Below are positions 26,453 through 35,472 of a stretch of DNA of 64,000 bases, piece by piece. The position numbers and the translations under genes were made by a program. Source of the stretch: an uncultured Acetatifactor sp. (GTDB lineage Bacteria > Bacillota > Clostridia > Lachnospirales > Lachnospiraceae); NCBI GenBank assembly GCA_910577185.1, contig CAJTLR010000008.1:27634-91633 (forward strand). The letters are read 5' to 3'. Each line of letters opens with the position of its first letter. Position 1 is the stretch's first letter. Below the pieces are notes generated by a model, which ran no database searches, had not been told where the DNA came from, and was given only the letters and a program-made list of their open reading frames with translations.

Positions 26453-26481
26453 GACATCGGCAGAGGCCGGTGTCTTTTTTT
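26453..26481 (+). terminator. Intrinsic terminator of pckA
   Basis: GACATCGGC (26453-26461) pairs with GCCGGTGTC (26466-26474), one wobble, loop AGAG, followed by seven T at 26475-26481. A textbook terminator. Confidence 0.92.
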
Positions 26482-26488
26482 CATGCGC

Positions 26489-26554
26489 AGGCCCGCACAC
26501 AAGGTGCGACGCCCCGCACCTGGAATTATGTCGCTAAAGCGGCGTGCGGGCCGC
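26489..26554 (+). repeat. 66-bp module A repeat, first copy
   Basis: Outer arms GGCCCGCAC/GTGCGGGCC (9 bp) enclose two hairpins, GGTGCG/CGCACC and CGCTAAAGCG, forming a potential three-way junction. It differs from the copy at 26595-26660 at only two positions. Module B (26553-26591) lies between the two. Confidence 0.8.
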
Positions 26555-26594
26555 GCGGCGAGTAGTGGAGGAGGGCACCCCTACTCGATTGTAT

Positions 26595-26660
26595 AGGCCC
26601 GCACACAAGGTGCGACGCCCCGCACCTGGAATCATGCCGCTAAAGCGGCGTGCGGGCCGC
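26595..26660 (+). repeat. 66-bp module A repeat, second copy
   Basis: Direct repeat of 26489-26554, 64 of 66 bases identical, offset 106 bases. Here the inner hairpin is a full CCGC-TAAA-GCGG. The related unit at 20090-20135 is on the other strand. Confidence 0.8.
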
Positions 26661-26685
26661 CCCGCGGGTAAATTTCCGCCTTTTC

Positions 26686-26714
26686 TTGCAAGCATGATTG
26701 AGATATGATAAGAT
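26686..26714 (+). promoter_or_regulatory. Probable sigma-A promoter of the 70-aa gene
   Basis: TTGCAA (26686-26691) and TAAGAT (26709-26714), 17-base spacer, 67 bases before the ATG at 26782. Confidence 0.5.
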
Positions 26715-26781
26715 GTAGGGGACAAAAGTAAGAGACCATTGGCTGAGGGGATATGACAGGAGAGGCAGAAGGAGAGAATCC

Positions 26782-26994
26782 ATGTTCAGAAGGAAAAAGA
26801 CAGAGAGAAAGGAATATGACCGGGAAAACTGGAAGCCGATTCTCAGGTGCAGTATCTGCAATGGGGAACGGGTGGCAGGTTTTAAAAACATTCATACGGG
26901 TGAGTTCCGGGAAGAGTGTTTTATCCGGGATGACGGTGACCTGGAAGAATTCCTGGAAAAATACGGAATCCCGGATTTGGCCAAAGAGTATTAG
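26782..26994 (+). CDS. Small conserved-looking protein, 70 aa, function unknown
   Basis: The protein begins MFRRKKTERKEYDRENWKP, has the pair CSICNGE near residue 23, VAGFKNIHTGEFRE in the middle and an acidic helical end. It is soluble, with a single CxxC-type motif (CSIC) that could bind metal or be redox active. I recall similar short Lachnospiraceae proteins sometimes labelled aspartate dehydrogenase, but nothing here supports that activity and it is far too short. It has its own promoter, and GGAGAG precedes the ATG. The VanZ-like gene begins about 90 bases later. Confidence 0.7.
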   Translation: MFRRKKTERKEYDRENWKPILRCSICNGERVAGFKNIHTGEFREECFIRDDGDLEEFLEKYGIPDLAKEY

Positions 26995-27084
26995 CGGGAA
27001 GCCTGTTTTGGCAGAGATGGGGAAAGGAGAGAGGCAGATGGTGGGGCTGGGGAAATGTCACTGATCTGCGGCAGGGAAATACAT

Positions 27085-27516
27085 ATGACAGAATTCTTAT
27101 ACGGCATCGTGGAGATAATTGCCAGAATCCACAATTATCTTCTGAAGATGAATGATGCTTATGAATATAACTTTACGGACAAGGAGCTGCATTTTCTGAT
27201 TATCGGCGCGTTGGGAATGGGCATGGTCTTTGTGGTGCATCCGCTGTTCAAATGGCTGGTGAGGAACAATCATATCATGGTGATCAGCTGGATATACGTT
27301 TTTACGTTAATTATTGTGATTACGTTTGCCATTGAGATCGGCCAGAGGGTGACGCACACGGGCGTGATGGACTTTGCGGACATTATGTTCGGTGTGCTGG
27401 GATTTATCTGTATGTTTCTGGTGTTCTCCGTCATCCGGGGGATTTATCACCTGATTCTGCGGCTGACCGGGCGTGAGGAAGCGGAAGACGACGGATACGA
27501 AGAGCCGGAGTATTAA
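27085..27516 (+). CDS. Small VanZ-like membrane protein
   Basis: 143 residues from ATG 27085 (an in-frame ATG at 27055 is possible). Three or four hydrophobic segments are visible, at about 36-55, 64-85, 97-120. The pattern DKELHFLIIGALG, then AIEIGQRVTHTGVMDFADI and a Gly shortly after, resembles the VanZ-like fold (DKxxHF, ExxQ, DxxD). VanZ itself lowers teicoplanin binding, but most family members are uncharacterised. An acidic tail ends the protein. sbcD starts 19 bases after the stop codon. Family assignment is by pattern only. Confidence 0.6.
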   Translation: MTEFLYGIVEIIARIHNYLLKMNDAYEYNFTDKELHFLIIGALGMGMVFVVHPLFKWLVRNNHIMVISWIYVFTLIIVITFAIEIGQRVTHTGVMDFADIMFGVLGFICMFLVFSVIRGIYHLILRLTGREEAEDDGYEEPEY

Positions 27517-27535
27517 AAGGAGCAAAAGAACAGCC

Positions 27536-28678
27536 ATGAAGTTTATACATATCGCGGATCTGCACATCGGAATACGCGTCAATGAATTTTCCATGCTGGA
27601 AGATCAGAAATATATTCTGGGACAGATTCTGCAAATAGTACAGCGGGAACATGCGGATGCGGTGCTGATTGCGGGGGATGTCTATGACAAGGCGCTTCCT
27701 TCGGCCGAGTCCGTACAGATTTTTGACAGATTTCTCACAGAGCTTGCCGATGGCAAAAAGAAGGTTTTTGTGGTCAGCGGAAATCATGATTCTCCGGAGA
27801 GACTTGCCTTTGGTGCCCGGCTTATGAGCGGGAGGGGTGTCCATATGTCCCCGGTGTATGAGGGGGATGTAAAAGAAATTACCCTGGAGGACGAATTCGG
27901 GGAAATCGGGGTCTGGATGCTGCCCTTTCTGAAACCTGCCACCGTGCGGCATGCGCTGGAGGGGAAGGTGGAGGGCAATATGCCGGAAACCTATGCGGAG
28001 GCGGTAAAAATGGCGGTAGACCGCATGAAAATAGACGACACAAAGCGGAATATTCTTGTGGCCCATCAGTTTGTGGCGGGAGCGGGGACCTGCGATTCGG
28101 AGATTGTGTCGGTGGGCAGTCTTGACAATGTGCCCGTGGATATTTTTGACGGCTTTGACTATGTGGCAATGGGGCATCTTCATAATTCCCAGTCCGTAAG
28201 GCGGGATACCCTGCGTTACTGCGGAACTCCCCTGAAATATTCCTTTTCCGAGGCAGACCAGGTAAAATCCGTGACCGTGGTGGAGATGAGGGAAAAGGGG
28301 CAGGTCAGTGTCCTGGCGGTGCCGCTGGTGCCCTTACATGATATGCGGAAGATCAGGGGCACTTATCTGGAAGTGACGGCCAAATCTTTTTATCAGGAAT
28401 TTCAGAGGGAGGACTATGTCCAGGTGACGCTGACGGACGAAGAAGATGTGCCGGACGGCCTGCAGAAACTCCGTATTATTTATCCCAATCTGATGCGTCT
28501 TTCTTATGACAATACCCGTACAGGCAGGACCGGAAAAGTGGACGCCGACAGCGCCGTGGAGCAAAAGTCGGAAGAGGAACTTTTCGGGGAATTTTATGAA
28601 TTGCAGAACAATCAGCCCATGGGTGAGGAACAGCGGGCATATATGAAAAAAGTGATAGAGTCGCTGCAAACTCCGTGA
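27536..28678 (+). CDS. sbcD: Exonuclease subunit SbcD (Mre11-like)
   Basis: 380 residues from ATG 27536, where the conserved MKFIHIADLHIG begins; an earlier in-frame ATG overlaps the preceding gene. It is the manganese-dependent nuclease half of SbcCD, which cleaves hairpins and DNA ends. Phosphoesterase motifs in order are DLHIG, GDVYDKA, SGNHDSPERL, HQFV and GHLHNSQ. AAAGGAG lies upstream with rather long spacing. sbcC follows after 139 bases. Confidence 0.95.
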   Translation: MKFIHIADLHIGIRVNEFSMLEDQKYILGQILQIVQREHADAVLIAGDVYDKALPSAESVQIFDRFLTELADGKKKVFVVSGNHDSPERLAFGARLMSGRGVHMSPVYEGDVKEITLEDEFGEIGVWMLPFLKPATVRHALEGKVEGNMPETYAEAVKMAVDRMKIDDTKRNILVAHQFVAGAGTCDSEIVSVGSLDNVPVDIFDGFDYVAMGHLHNSQSVRRDTLRYCGTPLKYSFSEADQVKSVTVVEMREKGQVSVLAVPLVPLHDMRKIRGTYLEVTAKSFYQEFQREDYVQVTLTDEEDVPDGLQKLRIIYPNLMRLSYDNTRTGRTGKVDADSAVEQKSEEELFGEFYELQNNQPMGEEQRAYMKKVIESLQTP

Positions 28679-28817
28679 CAGGGAAGAACCCTCCGGGGAT
28701 TCCCCGGCGTTTCCCCGGGTCCGGGCATGCCTGTCCATCCCGGGGATCTTTTGCGCTGGTTTGCATGAAATTTTTCCATAATATAAAAAGCCCCGCAGGC
28801 GGGCAGGAGGTACGGTC

Positions 28818-31800
28818 ATGAAACCGGTAAAACTTATTATCAGTGCGTTTGGTCCATATGCGGACAGGACGGAAATCGATTTCCGGAAATTGAAAAAGAG
28901 TGGTCTGTATCTGATTACCGGGGATACCGGAGCGGGAAAGACCACCATTTTTGACGCCATAACCTTCGCGCTGTACGGGGAGGCAAGCGGCGGGGTCAGG
29001 GAATCTGACATGTTCCGCAGCAAGTATGCCGGGGACAAGATTCCCACCCAGGTGGAATTTACCTTCGACTACAGAGGGAAAGAATACACGGTAAAGCGGA
29101 ATCCGGAATACCGGCGTCCCAAGGGGAGGGGAACGGGCTATACGACGCAGAGTGCGTACGCGGAACTGATTTATCCGGATGGACGGGTTCCGGTGACGAA
29201 GGTGAAGGATGTCACCAAAGCGGTGACGGAGCTGCTGGGACTGGACTGCAGGCAGTTTACCCAGATTGTCATGATTGCCCAGGGGGATTTCCAGAAGCTG
29301 CTGTTTGCGAAGACAGAGGAGAGAAGCCTTATTTTCCGGCAGATTTTCAACACCGGACTATATCAGAAGGTACAGGAGAAGCTGAAAGCCGATGTAAGAT
29401 GCCAGGAGAAGGAATACGGGGAACTGAAGCGCAGCATCTGCCAGTATATGGACGGGATCCTGTGCGGGGACAGGATGGATTCGCATGCGGCAGTGAAGCT
29501 TGGGGAAATGCAGAAAAGCCATTTCCAGGGCCGGATAGAGGAAGGGATGTCCCTGCTGGAGGAGCTTTGCCGGGAGGATGAGGCCGCCCTGCAGTCCATG
29601 GACCGGGAGCTGGAGGAAATTGACGGCAGACTGCGGAAAGAAGAACGGCTTATTGGCAATATTGCGCAGGTAAAGAAACAGCGCGGCGAGCTTGCGGAAA
29701 ACAGAAAGAGCCGGGAGGCGCTGGAGCCGGAACTGGCCCGGGCGGAACAGGAATTTTACCAGGCCCGGGAAGAGAGCGGCGTCTGTCCGAAGCTGGAGGC
29801 AGAGATCCGGGAAGCGCTGAAGGAAAGGGAGCTGTCTGACAAACTGGAGGAAGAATGCAGGGCTCTGGAGACGGAGGAAAAGGCCTGGCTGGAAGAAGAA
29901 TCACGGAAGGAGAGTCTGTCCGGTGAAGTGAAGGCGCTGGGGGAGGAACTGGAGCAGAAACGGGAAAGCCTGAAGCGCTATGCCGCCACCGGGGAAGAAA
30001 AGGAACGTCTGGAAAACCGGAAGAAAAATATCCTGCAGCAGAGGCTGCAATTAAGCCGGCAGAAGGAAGGGCTGGAGCAGGAAATACGAAATCTGCATTC
30101 CGTGTCGGGGGACATGGATAAAGACAGGAAAAAAGAGCAGGAACTGCAGGCATATATTCAGGATGCGGAAGAAAAGAGACAGGCCCTGGCGGACAGGGAT
30201 GTGCTGCTTGCGGGGACGGAGGAGATGCGCGGCAGGCTGGAAGGGCAGAGGGAGATTCTGGAAAGGGGAAAGAGAGAGCTGGAAGTCCTGAAGGAAGAGC
30301 GGAAGCAGGCTTATGCCCGGTGGGAAAAAATCACCGGTGACGTAAAAGGGCTGCAGCAGGAAGAGGAAGCAAGGGAAAGAGACCGGGAGATGCGGAAGGA
30401 CAGCCGGGAAAGCTGTGTCACCTGGGAGTTCAGGGCAGAAAAAGCAAGGCGACAGCGGAACATTTTTGCGGAGCAGCGTAAGGAGCTTGCGGAGGCCCTG
30501 GAGCAGGTGAAGGCCCTGGAGGAAGCCTGGGGGCTTGTGCAGTCCCAAATACAAAAAAATACGGAATTGCGTGACTCTTATGTACAGGAATGGGAGAAAA
30601 GAAAGGATGCGGAATCCCGGATGCTGATTTTTACCCGGAAAAAGGAGGAGGCGCAAAAAGTACAGGAGGATGGGGAAAAACTTTCCCGCCGGCTTTCGGA
30701 CTGGGAGGAAGACGAAAAAGAACTTTACAGGGCCCGGGAAGAATACCGCAGGGCCGCGGAAGAAAAGGAGAAAACCGGCGCGGACTACCGGAAGTGGGAA
30801 CAGCTCTTCCTGGACGCCCAGGCGGGACTGCTGGCCAGGGAATTAAAAGAGGGGGAGGCCTGCCCGGTCTGCGGGTCGGTGCATCATCCTGCCCCGGCCC
30901 GGATTCCGGAACAGGCGCCGGAGAAGGAGAGGCTGGAGGAAAAGAAAAAGCTCCTTTCAGAGGTGGAGGAAAAGGCAGCGCGGGCAAGCGCCCGGGCAGG
31001 TCAACTGGGAGAGCGGCTGGGGGAGGACCGCAGGCAGATAGAGGAGGACGCGGAGGTTTACTTTGCCGGAGTGCCGGCAGAGTGGGCCCCGGGCGTGGAA
31101 TGCCTGCAGAATGCCGCTTTACGGGAACGACTGGCAGTGACCATGGGGAGAGCCGGGGAGGAGACCCGGAGGCTGTCTGCCGAAATACAGCGGTGTGAGG
31201 AAGAGAGACGCCGGAAGGCAGAACTGGATAAGCTGATACAAAAAGCGGAGGAGGAACAAAATAAGCTGGAGCTGAGAGGGCAGGAGAGCCGGCAGCTTTT
31301 ACACAGCGCAAGGGGGCAGCTGGAGGCAAAGAGGAAGCAGTGGGAGAAAGGCATTCTGGAAACGGACCTGCCCGAAGAACTCAGGAAGGGCGGGCCCTGG
31401 GCGCACGAGATTTCGGAATATCTGGAGAAACAGCTGGAAATAAGCCTTCGTCAGCTGGAAGAGGCGAAGGAGGCACAAAAACGTCTGGAAGAACTGGAGC
31501 GGGAAAGCAAAGAGGCCGAGAGAAAACGACAGCTTCTGGAGGATAAAAAGGCAGAAGAAAAGAGCCGCCTGTCAAATCTGGAAGGACAGGAAGAGACAGC
31601 CGGAAAACAGCTTTTGAGGGAGACACAAAAGACGGTGGAATTTCTTCGGGAAGCCCGCAAGATGCTGGAAGGGCAGCCGGAAGAGACAGGAACAATTCTG
31701 GGGGAACTGCCCGGACTGCAGGCACAACGGGAAACGGGGGAAATGACGCCGCACACAGTGACGCAGGAAGGGCTGTCCCCGGAAAATCTGCGGATGCAGG

Positions 31801-33278
31801 AATGGATCGGGCTGCTTTGGGAACGGGAAGCCGCTATCGGAAAAGACATTGCATTCCGGGAACAGCTGAAGGAAGAGGAATCCCGGAAAAAGGAGATGCT
31901 GGCGGACATAGGAAAGCGCCTCAATGAACTGGAAAGGCAGCTGGCGGGGATCCGCAGCCGTATAGGAGAAAAAAGGGCGCAGCTCACAGACAGTATCGGG
32001 GCATTCGCGGATATACTTATGGCGCAGGAAGCGCCGGAAACAGGAGCCCTGCTGTCCGGAGAAAAGGAAAAGGACGCGGGAAGGCCTGTGCCCGCGGAAC
32101 CGGAAGAGACCGAAGTGTCCCAGGAAGCGCTCATGGAACTTGCCCTGAGGGCGCTGGAATTCCTTCAGGACCAGATGGTGACTTTGGAGGAAAAATTAAG
32201 ACAGAACCAGGCAGATTTTCTGAAAAAGCAGGAACTGGAGCAGGAGATCCCCCGGACACAGGCCCGGATAGCCGCGGTGCAGGAAGAAATCCGGAAAGCG
32301 GATCACAGTCTGGTGACGAAAGCCACGGAGATAAAGATGCGCAAAGAAAGCATTGCCGGGCAGAGGCAGCAGCTGGGGGAGGAGACCAGAGAGGAGACGG
32401 AAGGAAGGATTGCGCAGCTTCAGAGCCGCAAATCGGCCCTGGAAACCGCACTGCAAGCGTCCGAACAGAAACTGACGGAATACCGTGAACAAAATCATAG
32501 GCTCCTGGCAGCCGCGGAAACCCTTCAAAAGCAGCTGGATACGGCCGGGGAGGCGGGAAGCGCGTCGGAAGACGAGGTGCTGGCCAGAAAGGAAGAGCGT
32601 CTGCGGGAGAAAAAAGAATTAAGCTTCCGGCGGGACGGGAAGCACAGGGCTTTTTTCCGGAACCGGGATATTCTGGATAAGGTCAGGACGCGGCAGAAGG
32701 ATATCGAGGCGGTGGAGCGGAAATATGTGTGGATGAAAGCGCTCTCCGACACCGCCAACGGGACGCTGAGCGGCAAGCAGAAAATCGAGCTGGAAACCTA
32801 TATCCAGATGACCTATTTTGACCGGATTATCCGGCGTGCAAACCTGCGCCTGCTGACCATGAGCTGCGGGCAGTACGAGCTGAAGCGGGAGGAAGAGGGC
32901 ACTAACCGCAGGGAAAAGGCCGGACTGGAACTGTGTGTCATTGACCATTACAATGCTTCCCAAAGAAGCGTGAAGACGCTTTCCGGCGGAGAATCCTTTC
33001 AGGCATCCCTCTCCCTGGCCCTGGGGCTTGCGGACGAAATCCAGTCACTGGCGGGAGGGATTCAGATGGACTCCATGTTTGTGGACGAGGGATTCGGTTC
33101 CCTGGACGAAGAGGCGCTGGAGCAGGCCGTGAGAGCCCTGGGGCAGCTCGGCCAGGGCAACCGCCTGGTGGGCATTATCTCCCATGTGGCAGAACTGCAG
33201 GAAAGAATAGAGCGGAAAATCATTGTCACAAAACAAAGGGGCAAAAACGGAATCACAAGCTGCGTGAAAGTGGAGTGA
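28818..33278 (+). CDS. sbcC: Exonuclease subunit SbcC (Rad50-like), unusually long
   Basis: 1486 residues, against about 1050 for E. coli SbcC. The N-terminal ATPase half has GDTGAGKTTIF (Walker A, 35-45). A very long Glu/Arg/Lys/Gln-rich coiled coil runs from about 180 to 1280, interrupted by the zinc hook CPVC (C682, C685). The C-terminal half has LSGGE (from 1388) and MFVDEGFGSLDEEALEQA (Walker B and D-loop). The arms before and after the hook differ in length: about 500 residues before, 600 after. It pairs with SbcD to open and degrade hairpins and blocked ends. A GGCAGGAGGT site precedes the ATG. Confidence 0.95.
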   Translation: MKPVKLIISAFGPYADRTEIDFRKLKKSGLYLITGDTGAGKTTIFDAITFALYGEASGGVRESDMFRSKYAGDKIPTQVEFTFDYRGKEYTVKRNPEYRRPKGRGTGYTTQSAYAELIYPDGRVPVTKVKDVTKAVTELLGLDCRQFTQIVMIAQGDFQKLLFAKTEERSLIFRQIFNTGLYQKVQEKLKADVRCQEKEYGELKRSICQYMDGILCGDRMDSHAAVKLGEMQKSHFQGRIEEGMSLLEELCREDEAALQSMDRELEEIDGRLRKEERLIGNIAQVKKQRGELAENRKSREALEPELARAEQEFYQAREESGVCPKLEAEIREALKERELSDKLEEECRALETEEKAWLEEESRKESLSGEVKALGEELEQKRESLKRYAATGEEKERLENRKKNILQQRLQLSRQKEGLEQEIRNLHSVSGDMDKDRKKEQELQAYIQDAEEKRQALADRDVLLAGTEEMRGRLEGQREILERGKRELEVLKEERKQAYARWEKITGDVKGLQQEEEARERDREMRKDSRESCVTWEFRAEKARRQRNIFAEQRKELAEALEQVKALEEAWGLVQSQIQKNTELRDSYVQEWEKRKDAESRMLIFTRKKEEAQKVQEDGEKLSRRLSDWEEDEKELYRAREEYRRAAEEKEKTGADYRKWEQLFLDAQAGLLARELKEGEACPVCGSVHHPAPARIPEQAPEKERLEEKKKLLSEVEEKAARASARAGQLGERLGEDRRQIEEDAEVYFAGVPAEWAPGVECLQNAALRERLAVTMGRAGEETRRLSAEIQRCEEERRRKAELDKLIQKAEEEQNKLELRGQESRQLLHSARGQLEAKRKQWEKGILETDLPEELRKGGPWAHEISEYLEKQLEISLRQLEEAKEAQKRLEELERESKEAERKRQLLEDKKAEEKSRLSNLEGQEETAGKQLLRETQKTVEFLREARKMLEGQPEETGTILGELPGLQAQRETGEMTPHTVTQEGLSPENLRMQEWIGLLWEREAAIGKDIAFREQLKEEESRKKEMLADIGKRLNELERQLAGIRSRIGEKRAQLTDSIGAFADILMAQEAPETGALLSGEKEKDAGRPVPAEPEETEVSQEALMELALRALEFLQDQMVTLEEKLRQNQADFLKKQELEQEIPRTQARIAAVQEEIRKADHSLVTKATEIKMRKESIAGQRQQLGEETREETEGRIAQLQSRKSALETALQASEQKLTEYREQNHRLLAAAETLQKQLDTAGEAGSASEDEVLARKEERLREKKELSFRRDGKHRAFFRNRDILDKVRTRQKDIEAVERKYVWMKALSDTANGTLSGKQKIELETYIQMTYFDRIIRRANLRLLTMSCGQYELKREEEGTNRREKAGLELCVIDHYNASQRSVKTLSGGESFQASLSLALGLADEIQSLAGGIQMDSMFVDEGFGSLDEEALEQAVRALGQLGQGNRLVGIISHVAELQERIERKIIVTKQRGKNGITSCVKVE

Positions 33279-33333
33279 GGGCCGATAGTGCGGAAAGCTG
33301 CCGGGGATTTGACGGAAGAAATCTGTTTTTACA

Positions 33334-33363
33334 GGGGATGCCTGAAAACGGCGTCCCCATTTT
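33334..33363 (+). terminator. Terminator of sbcC
   Basis: GGGGATGCC (33334-33342) pairs with GGCGTCCCC (33350-33358), one wobble, loop of seven, then ATTTT. Confidence 0.75.
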
Positions 33364-33384
33364 GATGCGCCCAAGTTTCATCCG

Positions 33385-33551
33385 GGTTCTGCAATCCGGG
33401 TCACACCCGCATAAATTTCGGATATCTCATACCAGGTGACATAGTCCGCGACACCGGTCCGGGGGAGACGGAAGATTCCCTGGATTTTCCATCACAGCAA
33501 GAGATAAAAATAGGCTGGCGCATCCCGGGCCTGGACAGACAGTTGGCAAAA
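33385..33551 (-). pseudogene. Broken partial copy of the peptidoglycan-binding/SpoIID-like gene at 35616-36896
   Basis: Two blocks match the intact gene. 33385-33484 corresponds to 35623-35722 and 33485-33551 to 36021-36087, both roughly 90% or more identical by eye. The 298 bases between the two blocks are missing; 298 is not a multiple of three, so the frame is broken. What remains is the C-terminal tail joined to part of the middle (FANCLSRPGMRQPIF in one frame, the tail YEISEIYAGVTRIAEPG in another). No start, promoter or N-terminal part remains. It is a decayed duplicate. Confidence 0.85.
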
Positions 33552-33679
33552 ATGCAGTGGAAGTTTTGGGCTTCAAAGTTTTGAGCTTCTGTAGAAACAT
33601 GTTGACAAAGCACCTCGGGGGGGTAATATGAATACAGAAAATGTGGACGGGCCCGAACCGTAAAGGAGGTTGTGTCAAT

Positions 33680-35227
33680 ATGAGATTTGCAGATGAAGTG
33701 CACAGTACCTTAAAATCACATTTGAAATACATAGGATTTGCAGTATTAACAGGAATATGTGTCTACTTTTCCTTAATGTCAAATAATCTCGTAAATAATC
33801 TGGATGGAATATGGCATTCATCTAATTTTATTGCCGGAAATTGGGAGATATCTCTTGGAAGAGGATTACAACGATATGCTGACAGAGCAAGGTTTGGACT
33901 TGTAACAAGTGCGTGGAATTCTATTATTGTCTTTATTTTAATTGGTACGGCTGATTCGCTTATCATAGCGCGGTTTCGGCTGAGAGATACTTTGTTCTCA
34001 TATTTATTGGTTTTCGCTACAATTTCTAATCCTATTGTATGCGAGTCGCTGAGTTACTGCTATATGTCGGTAAACTTTGGACTTGCATATTTCTTTTCTG
34101 TTTTATCATTTATGCTTATTTCCGGTAATGCAGAAACAAAAAAGAAGATCCTTTTCACATGTTTATTATCCTCTTTGGCATTTGGGATTTCCATGGCGTT
34201 TTATCAGGCTTATATCTGTGTTTATGCAGTATTATGTATCTACCTCATATTAGTGATACTTAAAAAAGAAAAGGCTCTTTTGAAAGCCGCACAAAAAAGC
34301 ATATTGTGTATTGTAATATTTATGGGAGGGGGTATTGTTTATTATACAATAACACAGTTATTATTGTGGAGGGCTGGCACAGAGATGGCTGCCTATAGGG
34401 GGGCCAACAATATCGGTATCATAGAAATAATAAAAAATATTCCTATGGGAATCATAACGGCTTATAAGGAGTCATGGAATTACTTTTGGGTTGACAGATT
34501 AAACGCAAAAATGGAATTTTCGAATATTGTCATTATTCTTACATATGTGACAATTGTAATATTTACGATCATGTCACTTTATGACCTTTTCAAAACAAGT
34601 AAGAAGCATATGGCGTTTTCAGCTGCTATAGTAATATTCTTGCCGGTTGCTGCATCAGTTATCTGCGTTGTTGCTGTTGGCAATTTAATTTCCGGATTAA
34701 TGGCAATGGGAATTCTCATGTCAGTGCTGATGTTCTATACCTTTGTGGATGACAGAAAATGCATGAAACTCATAATGAACTGCGTTTTGATCATAATTTC
34801 ATGGTATTTGGTTTCAGCAGTTATAAATGATCAAATAGCATTAAAAGAAGGTATAAAAGCTACGGAAAGGATTACGGAAGACATATTGACACAAGCTGCT
34901 TCCTCTGGTTTATTAGAAAATGTTGATAGTGTTGCATTTATAGGAAGAGCAGCTGAAAATCCATTATTTTATAAGAGTACGGCCTATGAAATGGCAAATG
35001 AATATGCGCAGTTTGGTAGATGGAGTACGGATGCAAGAAATAACAGGGTTACCTGGAATGGTATAACAGAAATTTTCTGTGGAATATCCCTGCCATTTTG
35101 TGGGGACGATACTTATTTAAACATTATACAATCAAATCGTATAAAAGATATGCCCATATATCCACAAAATGGGTATATGGCAATAATAGACAATGTCTTA
35201 GTTGTAAAAATATCAGATCTTTACTAA
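33680..35227 (+). CDS. GtrII-like glucosyltransferase-domain membrane protein (AT-rich, probably acquired)
   Basis: 515 residues from ATG 33680, which has AAAGGAGG 10 bases before it. There are about ten hydrophobic segments up to residue 400, then a C-terminal soluble part. The early stretch DGIWHSSNFIAGNWEISLGRG followed by an Arg-rich turn and NSI fits the glucosyl transferase GtrII family, membrane enzymes that modify surface polysaccharides with glucose from a lipid carrier. The gene is strikingly AT-rich: 34081-34140 has only 17 G or C in 60 bases, against over half in neighbours. It sits between the broken copy and the intact copy of the peptidoglycan-binding gene. No other polysaccharide genes adjoin. 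Confidence 0.7.
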   Translation: MRFADEVHSTLKSHLKYIGFAVLTGICVYFSLMSNNLVNNLDGIWHSSNFIAGNWEISLGRGLQRYADRARFGLVTSAWNSIIVFILIGTADSLIIARFRLRDTLFSYLLVFATISNPIVCESLSYCYMSVNFGLAYFFSVLSFMLISGNAETKKKILFTCLLSSLAFGISMAFYQAYICVYAVLCIYLILVILKKEKALLKAAQKSILCIVIFMGGGIVYYTITQLLLWRAGTEMAAYRGANNIGIIEIIKNIPMGIITAYKESWNYFWVDRLNAKMEFSNIVIILTYVTIVIFTIMSLYDLFKTSKKHMAFSAAIVIFLPVAASVICVVAVGNLISGLMAMGILMSVLMFYTFVDDRKCMKLIMNCVLIIISWYLVSAVINDQIALKEGIKATERITEDILTQAASSGLLENVDSVAFIGRAAENPLFYKSTAYEMANEYAQFGRWSTDARNNRVTWNGITEIFCGISLPFCGDDTYLNIIQSNRIKDMPIYPQNGYMAIIDNVLVVKISDLY

Positions 35228-35235
35228 CAGTTTAA

Positions 35236-35421
35236 AGAGTCCCTAAACCTGGTGTTATCAGTGAATATACAAAATACACCATTGCAGACATGCCGAACAA
35301 AGTGTTGGGGCATGTCGCGACGAAGTATGATTCTGTGAGTGAAGGAGTGAAAGCTAAAAAGTATGTCTGGAAATATGGTTCTCGCCGGGGAGAGAAATTA
35401 AGCCCTGCCAGAGTGCCTTAA
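35236..35421 (+). pseudogene. Orphan C-terminal coding fragment
   Basis: A frame opens after a stop at 35233 and runs 61 codons to TAA at 35419. The peptide includes PGVISEYTKYTIADMPNK and ends KLSPARVP. The only ATG is a third of the way in and has no ribosome binding site. Its biased composition (Lys, Tyr, Val) reads like the tail of a once longer protein. I do not recognise the family. It lies right after the AT-rich gene and right before a terminator, so it may be the remains of that gene's former partner. Confidence 0.4.
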
Positions 35422-35440
35422 TACGTCGTGGAAACTGATG

Positions 35441-35472
35441 AAAGCCGCCACCCGAAAAGGGGACGGCTTTTT
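35441..35472 (+). terminator. Terminator closing the GtrII-like segment
   Basis: AAAGCCG (35441-35447) pairs with CGGCTTT (35464-35470), with inner CCC/GGG pairs, then T to 35472. In the other direction it stands after the 3' end of the minus-strand gene at 35616 and its repeat, so it may act both ways. Confidence 0.75.

Noticed and set aside
26367..26670. CRISPR array in the repeat cluster
   Set aside because: Only two direct 66-bp units with a non-unique spacer, and no cas genes; the units are self-complementary intergenic repeats.
33401..33732. 100- and 101-codon minus-strand frames
   Set aside because: They are frames through the broken copy of the peptidoglycan-binding gene, extended into unrelated sequence.
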